Part shown: positions 7,762-15,460 of the stretch, in pieces
Layout of the letters: every line of letters begins with the position of its first letter
Position numbering within the stretch: the first letter of the stretch is position 1
From: RU20A sp042610495
GTDB taxonomy: Bacteria > Pseudomonadota > Alphaproteobacteria > Rhizobiales > Rhizobiaceae
Assembly: GCF_042610495.1 (NCBI RefSeq)
Contig: NZ_JBHGAP010000002.1
Span: forward strand, 310,001-374,000
Direction: 5' to 3'
DNA: 64,000 bases
Made by a program: the position numbers and the translations under genes
Notes under the pieces: generated by a model
The model's input: only the letters and a program-made list of their open reading frames with translations
Told to the model about the DNA's origin: nothing
The model's database searches: none

Positions 7762-9051
7762 TTACTTGCGGGCCAGCATTCCCAGAACCTTGCCCAGACC
7801 CGCCCGACGGATCTTCTTGTTGGTCGCCCGCCCGGTGAGCAGATGGGCGAGCTGGGAAAAGGTTTCGGCAGCGGGTGCCTTCTTGTCGACTTCGGCAATC
7901 ATCCGACCGGAGTTTGCAGCGTTGCCGAAGAGTGCCGCGTCGAATGGCAGGATGGCGGCGGGCTCGACTTCAAGTGACTTGCAGAAGTCTTCGACCGCGA
8001 TTTCGGGCCGCTTGGGCACGCCGACCTGATTGAGCACCAGATGGGGTGGCTTGTCGTTCTCGCGCAGGCGCTTCAGGGAATCGAAAAGATTCTTGGCATT
8101 GCGCAGGTTTGCAAGATCGGGCGTTGCCGTGATGACGATTTCGTCGGCTTCAGACAGCACGCGACGGGTCCATTCCGACCAGACATGCGGCACATCAAGA
8201 ACGGCGATCGGGGCGGCGCGCTGGAGGATTTCCATGATCGGCGTGAAGGCCTGCGGCTCGATATCGTAGGCCCGGTCGAGCATGGATGGCGCTGCGAGCA
8301 TGGAAAGATGATCCGAGCAGCGGGCCAGAAGACGATCCAGGAAAACCTCGTCCAGGCGTTCGGGCGAGTAGACCGCTTCTGCGATCCCCTGCGTCGGGTC
8401 CTGATCGAAGTCGATATTGGCGGTACCGTAGGGCAGGTCGAGATCGGCCAGAATCACCGCCGTCGAAAAGAGGCTGGAAATGCCCCAGGCGCAGTTGTGC
8501 GCGATCGTCGATGAACCGCTGCCACCCTTCGCACCGATGAAGGCGATGGACCGGCCGAGCGGTTCGGTTTCGGGATCAACGAAGATGTTGGAGACGACCT
8601 GGAGGATGTCGGCAATCGACACGGGTCCGACCATGTATTCGGAGATGCCGTTCCGGATCAGCTCGCGGTAGAGGCGAATGTCGTTGTGCTTGCCGATGAT
8701 GATGACCTTGGTCGAGGCATCGCAGACTTCGGCCAGGGGTGCGAGCTCGCTCAGAAGGTTGCGCGGCTCGACGGTCGTTTCCAGGACGATGAGGTTGGGG
8801 GTCGGCATCTGCGCGAACATGGCGGCGGCGGCGGCAATCGTGCCCTTGTTGACGCGCAGCGTGACCTTCGCCATGCGCCGGTCCTTGCCGAGCGTGTCGA
8901 ACAAGGACTGGACGCCATCGCTCTCGCAGAAGGCATGGATCGAGATGCGCGGCAGCGGTCTCACCGTGTCGAGATCGCCGGGGCGCGTCGTGTCGAGGGC
9001 CATGTCGTCTGGCCGCCCACCGCTTCCGATCTTGTAATCAAACGTGGTCAT
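7762..9051 (-). CDS. cpaE: Tad pilus localisation protein CpaE (ParA/MinD-like with receiver-like domain)
   Basis: The start is the ATG at 9051, preceded by AGGAACAGAAG and giving 429 residues; the upstream open frame overlaps cpaD and is rejected. Residues about 35-155 resemble a degenerate receiver domain. Residues 168 onward are a MinD/ParA-type P-loop ATPase. The P-loop reads AKGGSGSST (174-182): the first Lys typical of deviant Walker A motifs is kept, but the usual Lys before Ser/Thr is a Ser. CpaE/TadZ proteins position the pilus machinery at the pole or other sites. The gene lies between cpaD and cpaF in the operon. Confidence 0.92.
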   Translation of the reverse strand: MTTFDYKIGSGGRPDDMALDTTRPGDLDTVRPLPRISIHAFCESDGVQSLFDTLGKDRRMAKVTLRVNKGTIAAAAAMFAQMPTPNLIVLETTVEPRNLLSELAPLAEVCDASTKVIIIGKHNDIRLYRELIRNGISEYMVGPVSIADILQVVSNIFVDPETEPLGRSIAFIGAKGGSGSSTIAHNCAWGISSLFSTAVILADLDLPYGTANIDFDQDPTQGIAEAVYSPERLDEVFLDRLLARCSDHLSMLAAPSMLDRAYDIEPQAFTPIMEILQRAAPIAVLDVPHVWSEWTRRVLSEADEIVITATPDLANLRNAKNLFDSLKRLRENDKPPHLVLNQVGVPKRPEIAVEDFCKSLEVEPAAILPFDAALFGNAANSGRMIAEVDKKAPAAETFSQLAHLLTGRATNKKIRRAGLGKVLGMLARK

Positions 9052-9115
9052 CTTCTGTTCCTGCCGTATCCTGCTGCCGTGCGGGTCCCGCGGCGTCCGT
9101 TCTGGACGGATGCTG

Positions 9116-9802
9116 CTATTGCAATCCGCTCGTGCGGTAGTCGTTGATGACGAGGTTGCGTTGTTCGGCGTCGACCGGCGACATGACCCGCGGCCCCAGA
9201 AGGTCGGTGGGGCTGACCACCTGGGCGGCCAGGTTGGCCTGCGTCGCGCAGCCGAAATTGTAGTAGTTCTGGTTTGTCGATGTCTTGATCGCCAGGTCTT
9301 CCGGCCATTCGCCGCAGGGTGCGGTGCTGGCCTTGATGGCGGTGTAGGACAGGCGAACCGGTGCGGCGTCGCCGGATGCGCCGGCCTCGTAGCGCAATTC
9401 AACGATACGGTTTGCCGGGACGCCACCGGAGACCAGCGCGGCGCGGATCTCGCGTCGCAGGCGCTGGACGGCGGCCGAGTTCGGTGCTCCGCTCGGCAGG
9501 ATCACCTGCACGACGCTCGACGCCGTGGTGTGGTAACGCGATGCAAAACCGCGGATCAGATCGCGCGTCGCAAGCTGAAGTCTGACATCGCCTGAAGAGA
9601 TCGGCACGTCGACGGTGCTTTCGCCTTCGGCAAGCACGATCGGATGGCGAGCGCGGTAGTCGTCGGGCACGGCGCCGGTGGACAGGCGATCCGGCTTGGG
9701 CGCGCAACCGGCAAGCACGCCTGCGGCCATGGCGCAGGCAAGCACGGCGGCCCATGCCGGAGCCCGGACCTTACCGGTGGTCTCGATCGATGAGGTGCTC
9801 AT
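9116..9802 (-). CDS. cpaD: Tad pilus assembly lipoprotein CpaD
   Basis: The 228-residue product has a lipoprotein signal ending in LAGC and then a CpaD domain rich in short conserved blocks (ISSGDVRLQLATRDLIRGFA; GCATQANLAAQVVSPTDLLG, ending RVMSPVDAEQR). CpaD is thought to help insert or stabilise the CpaC secretin in the outer membrane. I chose the ATG at 9802 because AGGA lies 8 nt before it. A GTG at 9820 would overlap the cpaC stop by 4 bp (GTGA) but lacks a Shine-Dalgarno sequence. The gene is in the Tad operon between cpaC and cpaE. Confidence 0.9.
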   Translation of the reverse strand: MSTSSIETTGKVRAPAWAAVLACAMAAGVLAGCAPKPDRLSTGAVPDDYRARHPIVLAEGESTVDVPISSGDVRLQLATRDLIRGFASRYHTTASSVVQVILPSGAPNSAAVQRLRREIRAALVSGGVPANRIVELRYEAGASGDAAPVRLSYTAIKASTAPCGEWPEDLAIKTSTNQNYYNFGCATQANLAAQVVSPTDLLGPRVMSPVDAEQRNLVINDYRTSGLQ

Positions 9803-9816
9803 GGGTGCGATCCTGT

Positions 9817-11364
9817 TCACTTGTAGATGAAGCCGACATTGCCGTGATACTGACCGGCCGGTGCGGTCCGCTCCTCGCGGCCATAGAGGCGGTTGACCTG
9901 GCCGAGGAAGAAGCCGGCCACATCGTTCGGCGCGCTGAAGTTGTCGTCCGGGCGCGACAGTTCGGACCGTGCGACCGGGCGCACCAGGTACGGCGTGGCA
10001 ATAATGACCAGCTCGGTCTCGTTGCGGATGAAGTCGCGCGAGCGGAACAGCGTGCCGAAGACCGGGATCTTGCTGACGCCGGGCAGACCCGACATGGCCT
10101 GGCGGATATTGTCCTGCACGAGGCCGGCGATGACGATCGAGCCGCCGGAGGGCAGTTCGACGCTGGTCGATGCCTCGCGCTTGCGGATCGAGAGATAGGT
10201 CTGGCCGGGCACGTCGCGCTGCGTGTTGCCGTTGACGACGGAGCCTTCAAACGTCGGTTCGGAGACGTTCGTCTCGATATTGAGGCTGATGCGGCCCGGG
10301 CCGAGCACAACGGGCTTGAAGTTCAGCTGGATGCCATACTCCACGGTTTCGACACCGCGGCTGAGCTCCTGCTGCCCCGTATCGGCATTGGTGGTGATTT
10401 CCTGGCTGCTCGGCAGCCGGTATTCGCCGCCGACGTAGAACTTTGCCTGCTGGCCGGAGATCGCCGTCAGGCTTGGCTCGGCGAGTGTCCGCATGACGCC
10501 GGCCTGCTCCATCGCATTGACATAGGTCTCGATGCTGGCGCTGCCGATCGTGCTCAGCACGCGCGATGCGAGCGGGTTGATGGCATTGCCGAGGTTGGTC
10601 GGGTTGCGGAACGCGATCTGGTCGTTGCCGCGCCCGAGAACGCCGGAGAAGCCAAGCTGCTTGAGAACCTGGCGACTGACTTCGGCGACGGTCACCTTGA
10701 GCGTCACCTGGTCTTCGCCCTGGATCTTCAGCATGTTGACGATCTGGGACTGCTGGCGGCTTTCGGCGAAGATGTCGCCCGTGCCGCCTTCGGAACCGGA
10801 AACCGTGATGTTGCGGGTCGTCGCCTCACCGCCCTTGATGAAGGCGCGGGCCAGTGCGACTGCCTGTGCGGCGTCCTGCGGCGTCTGTACCGTGCCGGTC
10901 AGGACGATGTTGTCCGAGACGATCTCCACCTTGATGTCGGAATCGGGCAGGAAGCGGCGCAGGTTGGACTCAAGGCCCGTGATGTCGCGCTCGATCTCGA
11001 TCTCGAGGCTGACGATTTCCTGTCCGCCGGTGCCGAAGACGAAGATATTGGTCTGGCCGACCGTCTTGCCGAACAGGTAGATGCGGCGCGATGTGCGCGT
11101 CACGGCATCGGCGAGTGTCGGGTCCGCGACCAGAATATCATGCGCGTCTTCAGGCAAGTCGATAACGACCGCCTTGTTCAGGCCGAGCTTGATGCGCTGA
11201 CGCGCCCCGGGACCGGATTCGGTGATCCGGATGACGGAATTGGCGGCCTCGGCGAGCCTCACGCCGAAACCCGGCATGGCAACCGGACCGATGCCGGAAA
11301 AGCCGATGCAGAAGGAGAGGCTTGCGGCCAAAAGGTTTCGGGCATTTCGTGCGATGATGTTCAC
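9817..11364 (-). CDS. cpaC: Tad pilus outer-membrane secretin CpaC
   Basis: A GTG start at 11364, preceded by GGAG at 7 nt spacing, gives 515 residues with a signal peptide (LLAASLSFCIGFSGIGPVAM region). The N-terminal pilus-formation domain (GLNKAVVIDLPEDAHDILVA) is followed by a BON-like region and a C-terminal secretin domain. The latter carries family motifs such as VTLKVTVAEVSRQVLKQLG, GGSIVIAGLVQ and IPVFGTLFRSRDF. The secretin forms the outer-membrane channel for the pilus. It lies 16 bp after cpaB. A second, free-standing copy of its N-terminal domain type is encoded at 13516-13935. Confidence 0.94.
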   Translation of the reverse strand: MNIIARNARNLLAASLSFCIGFSGIGPVAMPGFGVRLAEAANSVIRITESGPGARQRIKLGLNKAVVIDLPEDAHDILVADPTLADAVTRTSRRIYLFGKTVGQTNIFVFGTGGQEIVSLEIEIERDITGLESNLRRFLPDSDIKVEIVSDNIVLTGTVQTPQDAAQAVALARAFIKGGEATTRNITVSGSEGGTGDIFAESRQQSQIVNMLKIQGEDQVTLKVTVAEVSRQVLKQLGFSGVLGRGNDQIAFRNPTNLGNAINPLASRVLSTIGSASIETYVNAMEQAGVMRTLAEPSLTAISGQQAKFYVGGEYRLPSSQEITTNADTGQQELSRGVETVEYGIQLNFKPVVLGPGRISLNIETNVSEPTFEGSVVNGNTQRDVPGQTYLSIRKREASTSVELPSGGSIVIAGLVQDNIRQAMSGLPGVSKIPVFGTLFRSRDFIRNETELVIIATPYLVRPVARSELSRPDDNFSAPNDVAGFFLGQVNRLYGREERTAPAGQYHGNVGFIYK

Positions 11365-11380
11365 GGTCGGCTCCGCAGGC

Positions 11381-12214
11381 TTACTGCATCGTGGGGGTGG
11401 GCGTCGTGGGACGTGCGGCAACGGGCTCCGTCTTCGTGATCGACCCGGACTTGATGACCTGGATGGCAGGGGCGTCCTCGCCGCTCAGGAGGTAATCGGC
11501 GGCGGCGGTATCGGGCTCCTGGGCGTCGGCGACACTGCGAAGCACGAGCGACAGGCGGTCGGCCATCTGTTGTGCGACTGTGATGACCTTTGCCTGGGCG
11601 GGCGTCAGTTCAAGCGTCGCCGTGGTGCCAACGACGGCCTTCTGGCCATCCTGCTGCTCCTCGATCTGCTGGTCGATGGCCAGCACGCGGACATTGCTCA
11701 GGACGGTTTCGGTGGAGAAGGAGGTCATGTCCGCGCCCTTGCGGACCATGATCACATCCACGCGGTCGTTTGGCAGGATGAAGCCACCAGCGCCGGTCGC
11801 AACGGTTATCTCCGTGGCGACGGCGCGCTTGCCGGCCGGCAGGAGAGCGGACAGGGTGCGGCCCGCACCGTCCGCAATCTTTTCCGCGCGGATCGGCTCA
11901 CCTTCGAACATCGGCAGGCGAACGATCACGCCTGCCAGGTCCGTGATGGCCTGCGGGCGCGATTCCTCGGTAATCAGGCCATCGACCAGACCGCCCTTCG
12001 GCCACGCAATCCAGTGCATGGCGCCGGCATCCAGACGAGATCCCACCGGAAGGCTTTTGCTGGCCACCAGGACGTTGATGACCGGCTCTTTCTGCACGAC
12101 CGTCTCGGCGACAACAGGCGCATTGCTCTTGGAAGTGAGGTTCACTGCCAGCAGGCCTGCCATTCCGGCCGAAAGGACGGCTACGGCGAGGATGATGATG
12201 CGCACCGGTTTCAT
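11381..12214 (-). CDS. cpaB: Tad pilus assembly protein CpaB (SAF domain)
   Basis: The 277-residue product has an N-terminal membrane anchor (about 5-27), then a SAF domain (INVLVASKSLPVGSRLDAGA at about 68-87) and the CpaB/RcpC domain (RAVATEITVATGAGGFILPN at about 149-168). RcpC/CpaB is a periplasmic protein needed for Flp pilus biogenesis, probably interacting with secretin or peptidoglycan. The start ATG is preceded by AGGAACAG. The 149-bp gap upstream contains two TTAACCAT motifs, which may give this gene and the operon behind it its own CtrA-linked promoter. Confidence 0.93.
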   Translation of the reverse strand: MKPVRIIILAVAVLSAGMAGLLAVNLTSKSNAPVVAETVVQKEPVINVLVASKSLPVGSRLDAGAMHWIAWPKGGLVDGLITEESRPQAITDLAGVIVRLPMFEGEPIRAEKIADGAGRTLSALLPAGKRAVATEITVATGAGGFILPNDRVDVIMVRKGADMTSFSTETVLSNVRVLAIDQQIEEQQDGQKAVVGTTATLELTPAQAKVITVAQQMADRLSLVLRSVADAQEPDTAAADYLLSGEDAPAIQVIKSGSITKTEPVAARPTTPTPTMQ

Positions 12215-12274
12215 GATCTGTTCCTGGCGGGTCCACTGTTCTGTCCCGCAGGTTGATCAGGAATTGGTGTAATT

Positions 12275-12307
12275 ATGGTTAACAACATCCTTAAGCGGAT
12301 GGTTAAC
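12275..12307 (-). promoter_or_regulatory. Two direct repeats matching the CtrA half-site upstream of cpaB
   Basis: On the minus strand GTTAACCAT occurs twice, at 12307-12299 and 12283-12275, with starts 24 bp apart. TTAACCAT resembles the half-site described for CtrA in Caulobacter. A further TTAA lies between them at 12291-12294. The sites lie 60-95 bp before the cpaB start. This is a sequence match only. Confidence 0.45.
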
Positions 12308-12363
12308 GGATGATTTCACCGCGCTTCGCGCCCATGGCAGGAGCGTAAGCGGAGCGGGACGGC

Positions 12364-12891
12364 CTAGATCGCGCCGGTCATCAAGGGATGCATGAGCGGC
12401 GAGGCGGCGTAGGTCATCAGCCCACCACCGGCAATGGCAATGCCATAGGGGATTTTCTCTGCGTTCAGAAGCATGGCTGGCAGCGGAAGACGCGTGGCTG
12501 CGATGAGAAGTCCCTGCGACCGGATGATCAGGATGATGATGGTCAGGAAGCCGCCCAGGAGTGCGGTTGTCGACAGGAACTCGATCAGAGAGGTGTTGTA
12601 GCCGTACCAGAGCGCCGCGGCCGTCAGGAGCTTGGCGTCGCCGCCGCCCATCACATTGATCGCAAAGAGCGCGAAACAGCCGGAAAACACGATCAATGCG
12701 GCCAGCAGGTGATAGCCGATGTCGGCTGCGCCAAAGCCCGACAAGGGGGCGATGACAAGGAAGGACGCGATCAGGACGAGGCTGATACGGTTGGGGATCG
12801 TCATCGTCAGGAGATCGTTGACGGCTGCAAAGGCAAGGCCGAGCGGAAAAATGACGAAAATCGCGGCGGTCAACATGAACCGTAACCCCAT
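12364..12891 (-). CDS. cpaA: Prepilin peptidase CpaA (A24 family)
   Basis: The 175-residue polytopic membrane aspartyl protease has the two catalytic Asp residues expected of the family: Asp26 in AVNDLLTMTIPNR and Asp85 in the GxGD-type motif MGGGDAKLL (81-89). It cleaves and may methylate the Flp pilin and the TadE-type pseudopilins before assembly. It is at the short end for A24 peptidases and lacks the zinc-binding N-terminal methyltransferase loop of PilD, as is normal for CpaA/TadV. The start could also be the Met at codon 6 (12876), since the Shine-Dalgarno spacing at 12891 is poor. The gene lies 121 bp after flp. Confidence 0.92.
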   Translation of the reverse strand: MGLRFMLTAAIFVIFPLGLAFAAVNDLLTMTIPNRISLVLIASFLVIAPLSGFGAADIGYHLLAALIVFSGCFALFAINVMGGGDAKLLTAAALWYGYNTSLIEFLSTTALLGGFLTIIILIIRSQGLLIAATRLPLPAMLLNAEKIPYGIAIAGGGLMTYAASPLMHPLMTGAI

Positions 12892-12924
12892 CCCTTCAGG
12901 AAACCAGTCATCTGGGAACGGCGA

Positions 12925-12950
12925 GGCCGCCCTCCAGACAGAGAGCGGCC
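12925..12950 (-). other. Hairpin between flp pilin and cpaA, possible attenuator
   Basis: GGCCGC (12925-12930) and GCGGCC (12945-12950) form a perfect 6-bp stem with a 14-nt loop, 63 bp after the pilin stop and before cpaA. There is no T-tract, so it is not a classical terminator. It could stabilise the short pilin mRNA or reduce read-through, which would keep pilin in excess over the assembly proteins. Function is inferred. Confidence 0.3.
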
Positions 12951-13012
12951 TTGCAAGCCAGGATGCCGACGCCCTGCGTTGCGATGAACACCGGGCGTGT
13001 CAGGCGATCGTC

Positions 13013-13192
13013 TTACGTCTTAGCGGTGACGTTCAGGTAGGTGCTCAGGTTGTTGAACTGCGTGTTCAGCTTGGAGCCGAGCGCCGTTGCACCGGTGATG
13101 AGGGCGACCGAGATGAGGGCTGCGATGAGGCCGTATTCGATGGCGGTCGCACCCGACTCGTCCTTCAGGAAACGAGCGAAAATCTTGTTCAT
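13013..13192 (-). CDS. Flp family type IVb pilin (major Tad pilin)
   Basis: The 59-residue pilin has the prepilin cleavage context DESGATAIEYG: cleavage after Gly14 would leave Ala15 as residue 1 and Glu19 as the conserved Glu5, followed by the Flp motif Tyr20 and a hydrophobic helix (LIAALISVALITGATALG). I chose the ATG at 13192 because AGGAG lies 7 nt upstream; the in-frame ATG at 13198 is only 2 nt from it. This is the structural subunit exported through CpaC and processed by CpaA. Equivalents are called pilA or ctpA in related species. It is the first gene of the minus-strand Tad cluster. Confidence 0.94.
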   Translation of the reverse strand: MNKIFARFLKDESGATAIEYGLIAALISVALITGATALGSKLNTQFNNLSTYLNVTAKT

Positions 13193-13515
13193 GTTCATTC
13201 TCCTACCAAGAAAGGTTCTGGTTCAGCACTACCGCCAACTGTTTCCGTTGTTCGGGTGTCGCCAAGGTACAAAGCACCACTTGCCATCGCCTTAAGAAAC
13301 AGGGTTAGCAAAGGGTGAATATTCGGCGTTGCTTATTTTGGTAAATGAACCGCTACCGTACCGCGCCCCGTGAGCGGGATGCGGGCAGAGACGCGCCGCG
13401 GAGGCGCAGGGAGCGCAGGATCGGCTTGGCAGCGGATCAGGCCGGAACAGCGGCTTAACCGTTCATTCACCAAAACCCGTCACAGTATGCAACGTCATTG
13501 ATCCGGAAAACGCCG
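13193..13515. promoter_or_regulatory. Divergent promoter region between flp pilin and the CpaC-N-like gene
   Basis: This 323-bp gap holds an imperfect inverted repeat, TTTTGGTAAATGAAC (13336-13350) and GTTCATTCACCAAAA (13461-13475), matching at 14 of 15 positions with 110 bp between the arms. A shorter GGTGAAT match occurs at 13314-13320, and TTAACC at 13455-13460. One arm lies 144 bp from the pilin start and the other 41 bp from the plus-strand gene, so one regulator could act on both promoters. The region is otherwise locally AT-richer than its flanks. I see no ORF or RNA gene in it. Confidence 0.5.
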
Positions 13516-13935
13516 ATGCCTGTGTCCCGCGCCGCTGCCTTTGTATCCTGCCTTGCCGCCGTGCTCGGGGGTATCGTCGTTGCGGCCAGCCCCGCACTGG
13601 CCGGCACCGAAGCCATGCGGGTCTATATGGACCAGGCGCGGGTGCTGAAGCTCGACCGTGCCGTCTCGAAGGTCATCATCGGCAATGCAGAGGTCGCGGA
13701 TGCGACGGTGGCAGATGCCCGCACCATCGTTCTGACCGGCAAAAGCTTCGGCACGACCAATCTTGTCATTCTCGACAACGACGGCAATGCGCTGGTGGAC
13801 AAGCGCATCATCGTCTCGATCGACGAGGGGGATACCGTGCGCGTCTATCGCCAGACAGAGCGTTCCGTCCTGTCGTGCGCGCCGATCTGCGAGTCCCATG
13901 ATGGCTCGAAGGCATCGACCGGCAACGGAAACTAG
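13516..13935 (+). CDS. Free-standing pilus-formation N-terminal domain protein (CpaC-N like)
   Basis: From the ATG at 13516 the product has 139 residues with a clear signal peptide ending near ASPALA. The mature part is the pilus-formation N-terminal domain found at the start of CpaC secretins: LKLDRAVSKVIIGNAEVADA and FGTTNLVILDNDGNALV are its hallmark strands. There is no secretin domain. Two Cys residues sit near the C-terminus (LSCAPICES). It is probably periplasmic and may contact the CpaC ring or the pilus. A TTG at 13498 would extend the ORF by 6 residues, but the ATG better fits the signal peptide. It leads the plus-strand group with the two TadE-type genes. Confidence 0.85.
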   Translation: MPVSRAAAFVSCLAAVLGGIVVAASPALAGTEAMRVYMDQARVLKLDRAVSKVIIGNAEVADATVADARTIVLTGKSFGTTNLVILDNDGNALVDKRIIVSIDEGDTVRVYRQTERSVLSCAPICESHDGSKASTGNGN

Positions 13936-14091
13936 GGCCAGGGCTCGCCACCTCCCCGGATGGCCGCTTCGGTACAGTCGCCGTCAAATTTAACGATCGT
14001 GCATACGAATTCTCAACGAGCCCCCGCTTATCATGGGATCCGTAACGGCACGATGCGATGTGCCGGCTTTGACGACTGACAGGGCGATGTG

Positions 14092-14721
14092 ATGCTGCGG
14101 TTCCGGAAAACATCGAGGCAGGCGCAAGGTTCGGGAGACGCTTGCGGTGGCCTCTTCCGCCGCTTCCGGAAAAATCGCGACGGTGCGACAGCACTTGAAT
14201 TCGCCATTCTCGCCATGCCGTTCTTCGTCATTCTGTTCGCATCCGTGGAAACATTCGTTGCCTTCACAGGCGAACAGCTGATCGCGTCGGCCACCGATAC
14301 CATGGCCCGCAAGCTGCGCACCGGCCAGATCACCTTTCAGCAGGGCCGACCCAGCGACCTCACGAATGAGGAGTTCCGTACAGCCTTCTGCAAGGAAATC
14401 TCGGTCATGATTTCCTGCTCCGGAACCGAAGCTTCAACGCCCGCCAAGCTCTTCATCGACGTGCGCAGCGTGTCGTCCTTCAGCAATCTGCCGGAGACAA
14501 TGAAGCGCACCGGCGGTGCGGGCTCTGACGTGAGCACCGCAGGTTTCGACTTCAAGCCCGGTGGACCGGGCACCATCAACATGATCCGCGTCTACTATCG
14601 CTGGACGGTCATGACCGATCTCGTTCGTCCCTATGTCACCAATCTTCGGCCTGCCGGCTCCAGCATGCCGAACGACTATCTGATGGTGGCGACAAGCACC
14701 TATCAGGCGGAAAGCTACTGA
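14092..14721 (+). CDS. TadE/TadG-type pilus assembly protein (pseudopilin)
   Basis: The 209-residue product has a basic N-terminus, then RDGATALEFAILAMPFFVIL, the TadE motif with a cleavage-like Gly-Ala followed by a Glu in the hydrophobic helix (ALEFA). The remainder is an extracytoplasmic domain of about 150 residues with one Cys pair (FCKEISVMISCSG). TadE-type pseudopilins are processed by the prepilin peptidase and needed for Flp pilus assembly. An in-frame GTG precedes the ATG directly; AGG upstream suits either. The gene lies 156 bp after the CpaC-N-like gene and 5 bp before a second TadE-type gene. Confidence 0.85.
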   Translation: MLRFRKTSRQAQGSGDACGGLFRRFRKNRDGATALEFAILAMPFFVILFASVETFVAFTGEQLIASATDTMARKLRTGQITFQQGRPSDLTNEEFRTAFCKEISVMISCSGTEASTPAKLFIDVRSVSSFSNLPETMKRTGGAGSDVSTAGFDFKPGGPGTINMIRVYYRWTVMTDLVRPYVTNLRPAGSSMPNDYLMVATSTYQAESY

Positions 14722-14726
14722 GGTCC

Positions 14727-15317
14727 ATGATGCCGACGTCACGGAAAGTCTCTGCCCGCCACTATGGAATAAGCCGCTTTCTTCCACGTATTCTTCGGGA
14801 TCGTTCGGGAACCGGCGCCATCGAATTTGCCATGGTCGTGCCGGTGATGCTCATCCTCTACATGGGCAGCTTCGAGCTTTCGCTCGGCTTTTCCATGGCC
14901 CGAAAGGTGGCGCGCGCCTCCAGCACGATTGCGGACCTCACGGCTCAGCGCAATGCTGTCGACGCGGCAACGCTCGACAGCATGAAAATGGTCGTCCAGC
15001 GCGCGCTGGAGCCGCTTGGCGGCGACAGCTTCACCATGAAGATCACCGGGATCACCGTGGCATCCGACGGGACCGCAAAGGTCGCCTGGTCGCGAGACGA
15101 AAAGGGAGCGCGCCCCTATGTGGTCGGGTCGCCCGTGACCCTGCCCTCGGGCCTTGCAACCTCGACCACCTTCGTCGTGCGCTCGGAGGTCACCGCGCCC
15201 TATACGCTCTGGTTCTATCGGCCGAATTCCACGGAAACCTCCGCCTCGATCACCCTGGCGAAGACCTATTATTTCCGCCAGCGCGTCGGCGACAAGATCG
15301 ATTGCCAGGGGTGCTGA
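14727..15317 (+). CDS. TadE-type pilus assembly protein (second pseudopilin)
   Basis: The 196-residue product has DRSGTGAIEFAMVVPVMLIL at about residues 26-45, the TadE N-terminal motif with Glu in the helix. An extracytoplasmic region follows, ending in two Cys residues (KIDCQGC). Its start is 5 bp after the preceding TadE gene, so the two are co-transcribed and may form a heteromeric pseudopilin pair (TadE/TadF-like). It is too short to be TadG, which carries a von Willebrand factor A domain of about 400 residues; no TadG is seen in the window. Confidence 0.85.
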   Translation: MMPTSRKVSARHYGISRFLPRILRDRSGTGAIEFAMVVPVMLILYMGSFELSLGFSMARKVARASSTIADLTAQRNAVDAATLDSMKMVVQRALEPLGGDSFTMKITGITVASDGTAKVAWSRDEKGARPYVVGSPVTLPSGLATSTTFVVRSEVTAPYTLWFYRPNSTETSASITLAKTYYFRQRVGDKIDCQGC

Positions 15318-15460
15318 GGCGGCAAGCCTTGCATCCCGTTCCGTCTGCTCATGATCTCCCGCCAAAGCCTCCTTACGAGCACAATTGCTTCCGGTCACCG
15401 GCAGGTCTATGGCTGATCTCCACTGCCCGATAGGCCGGCAGGGCGATTGCGGATGATCCC

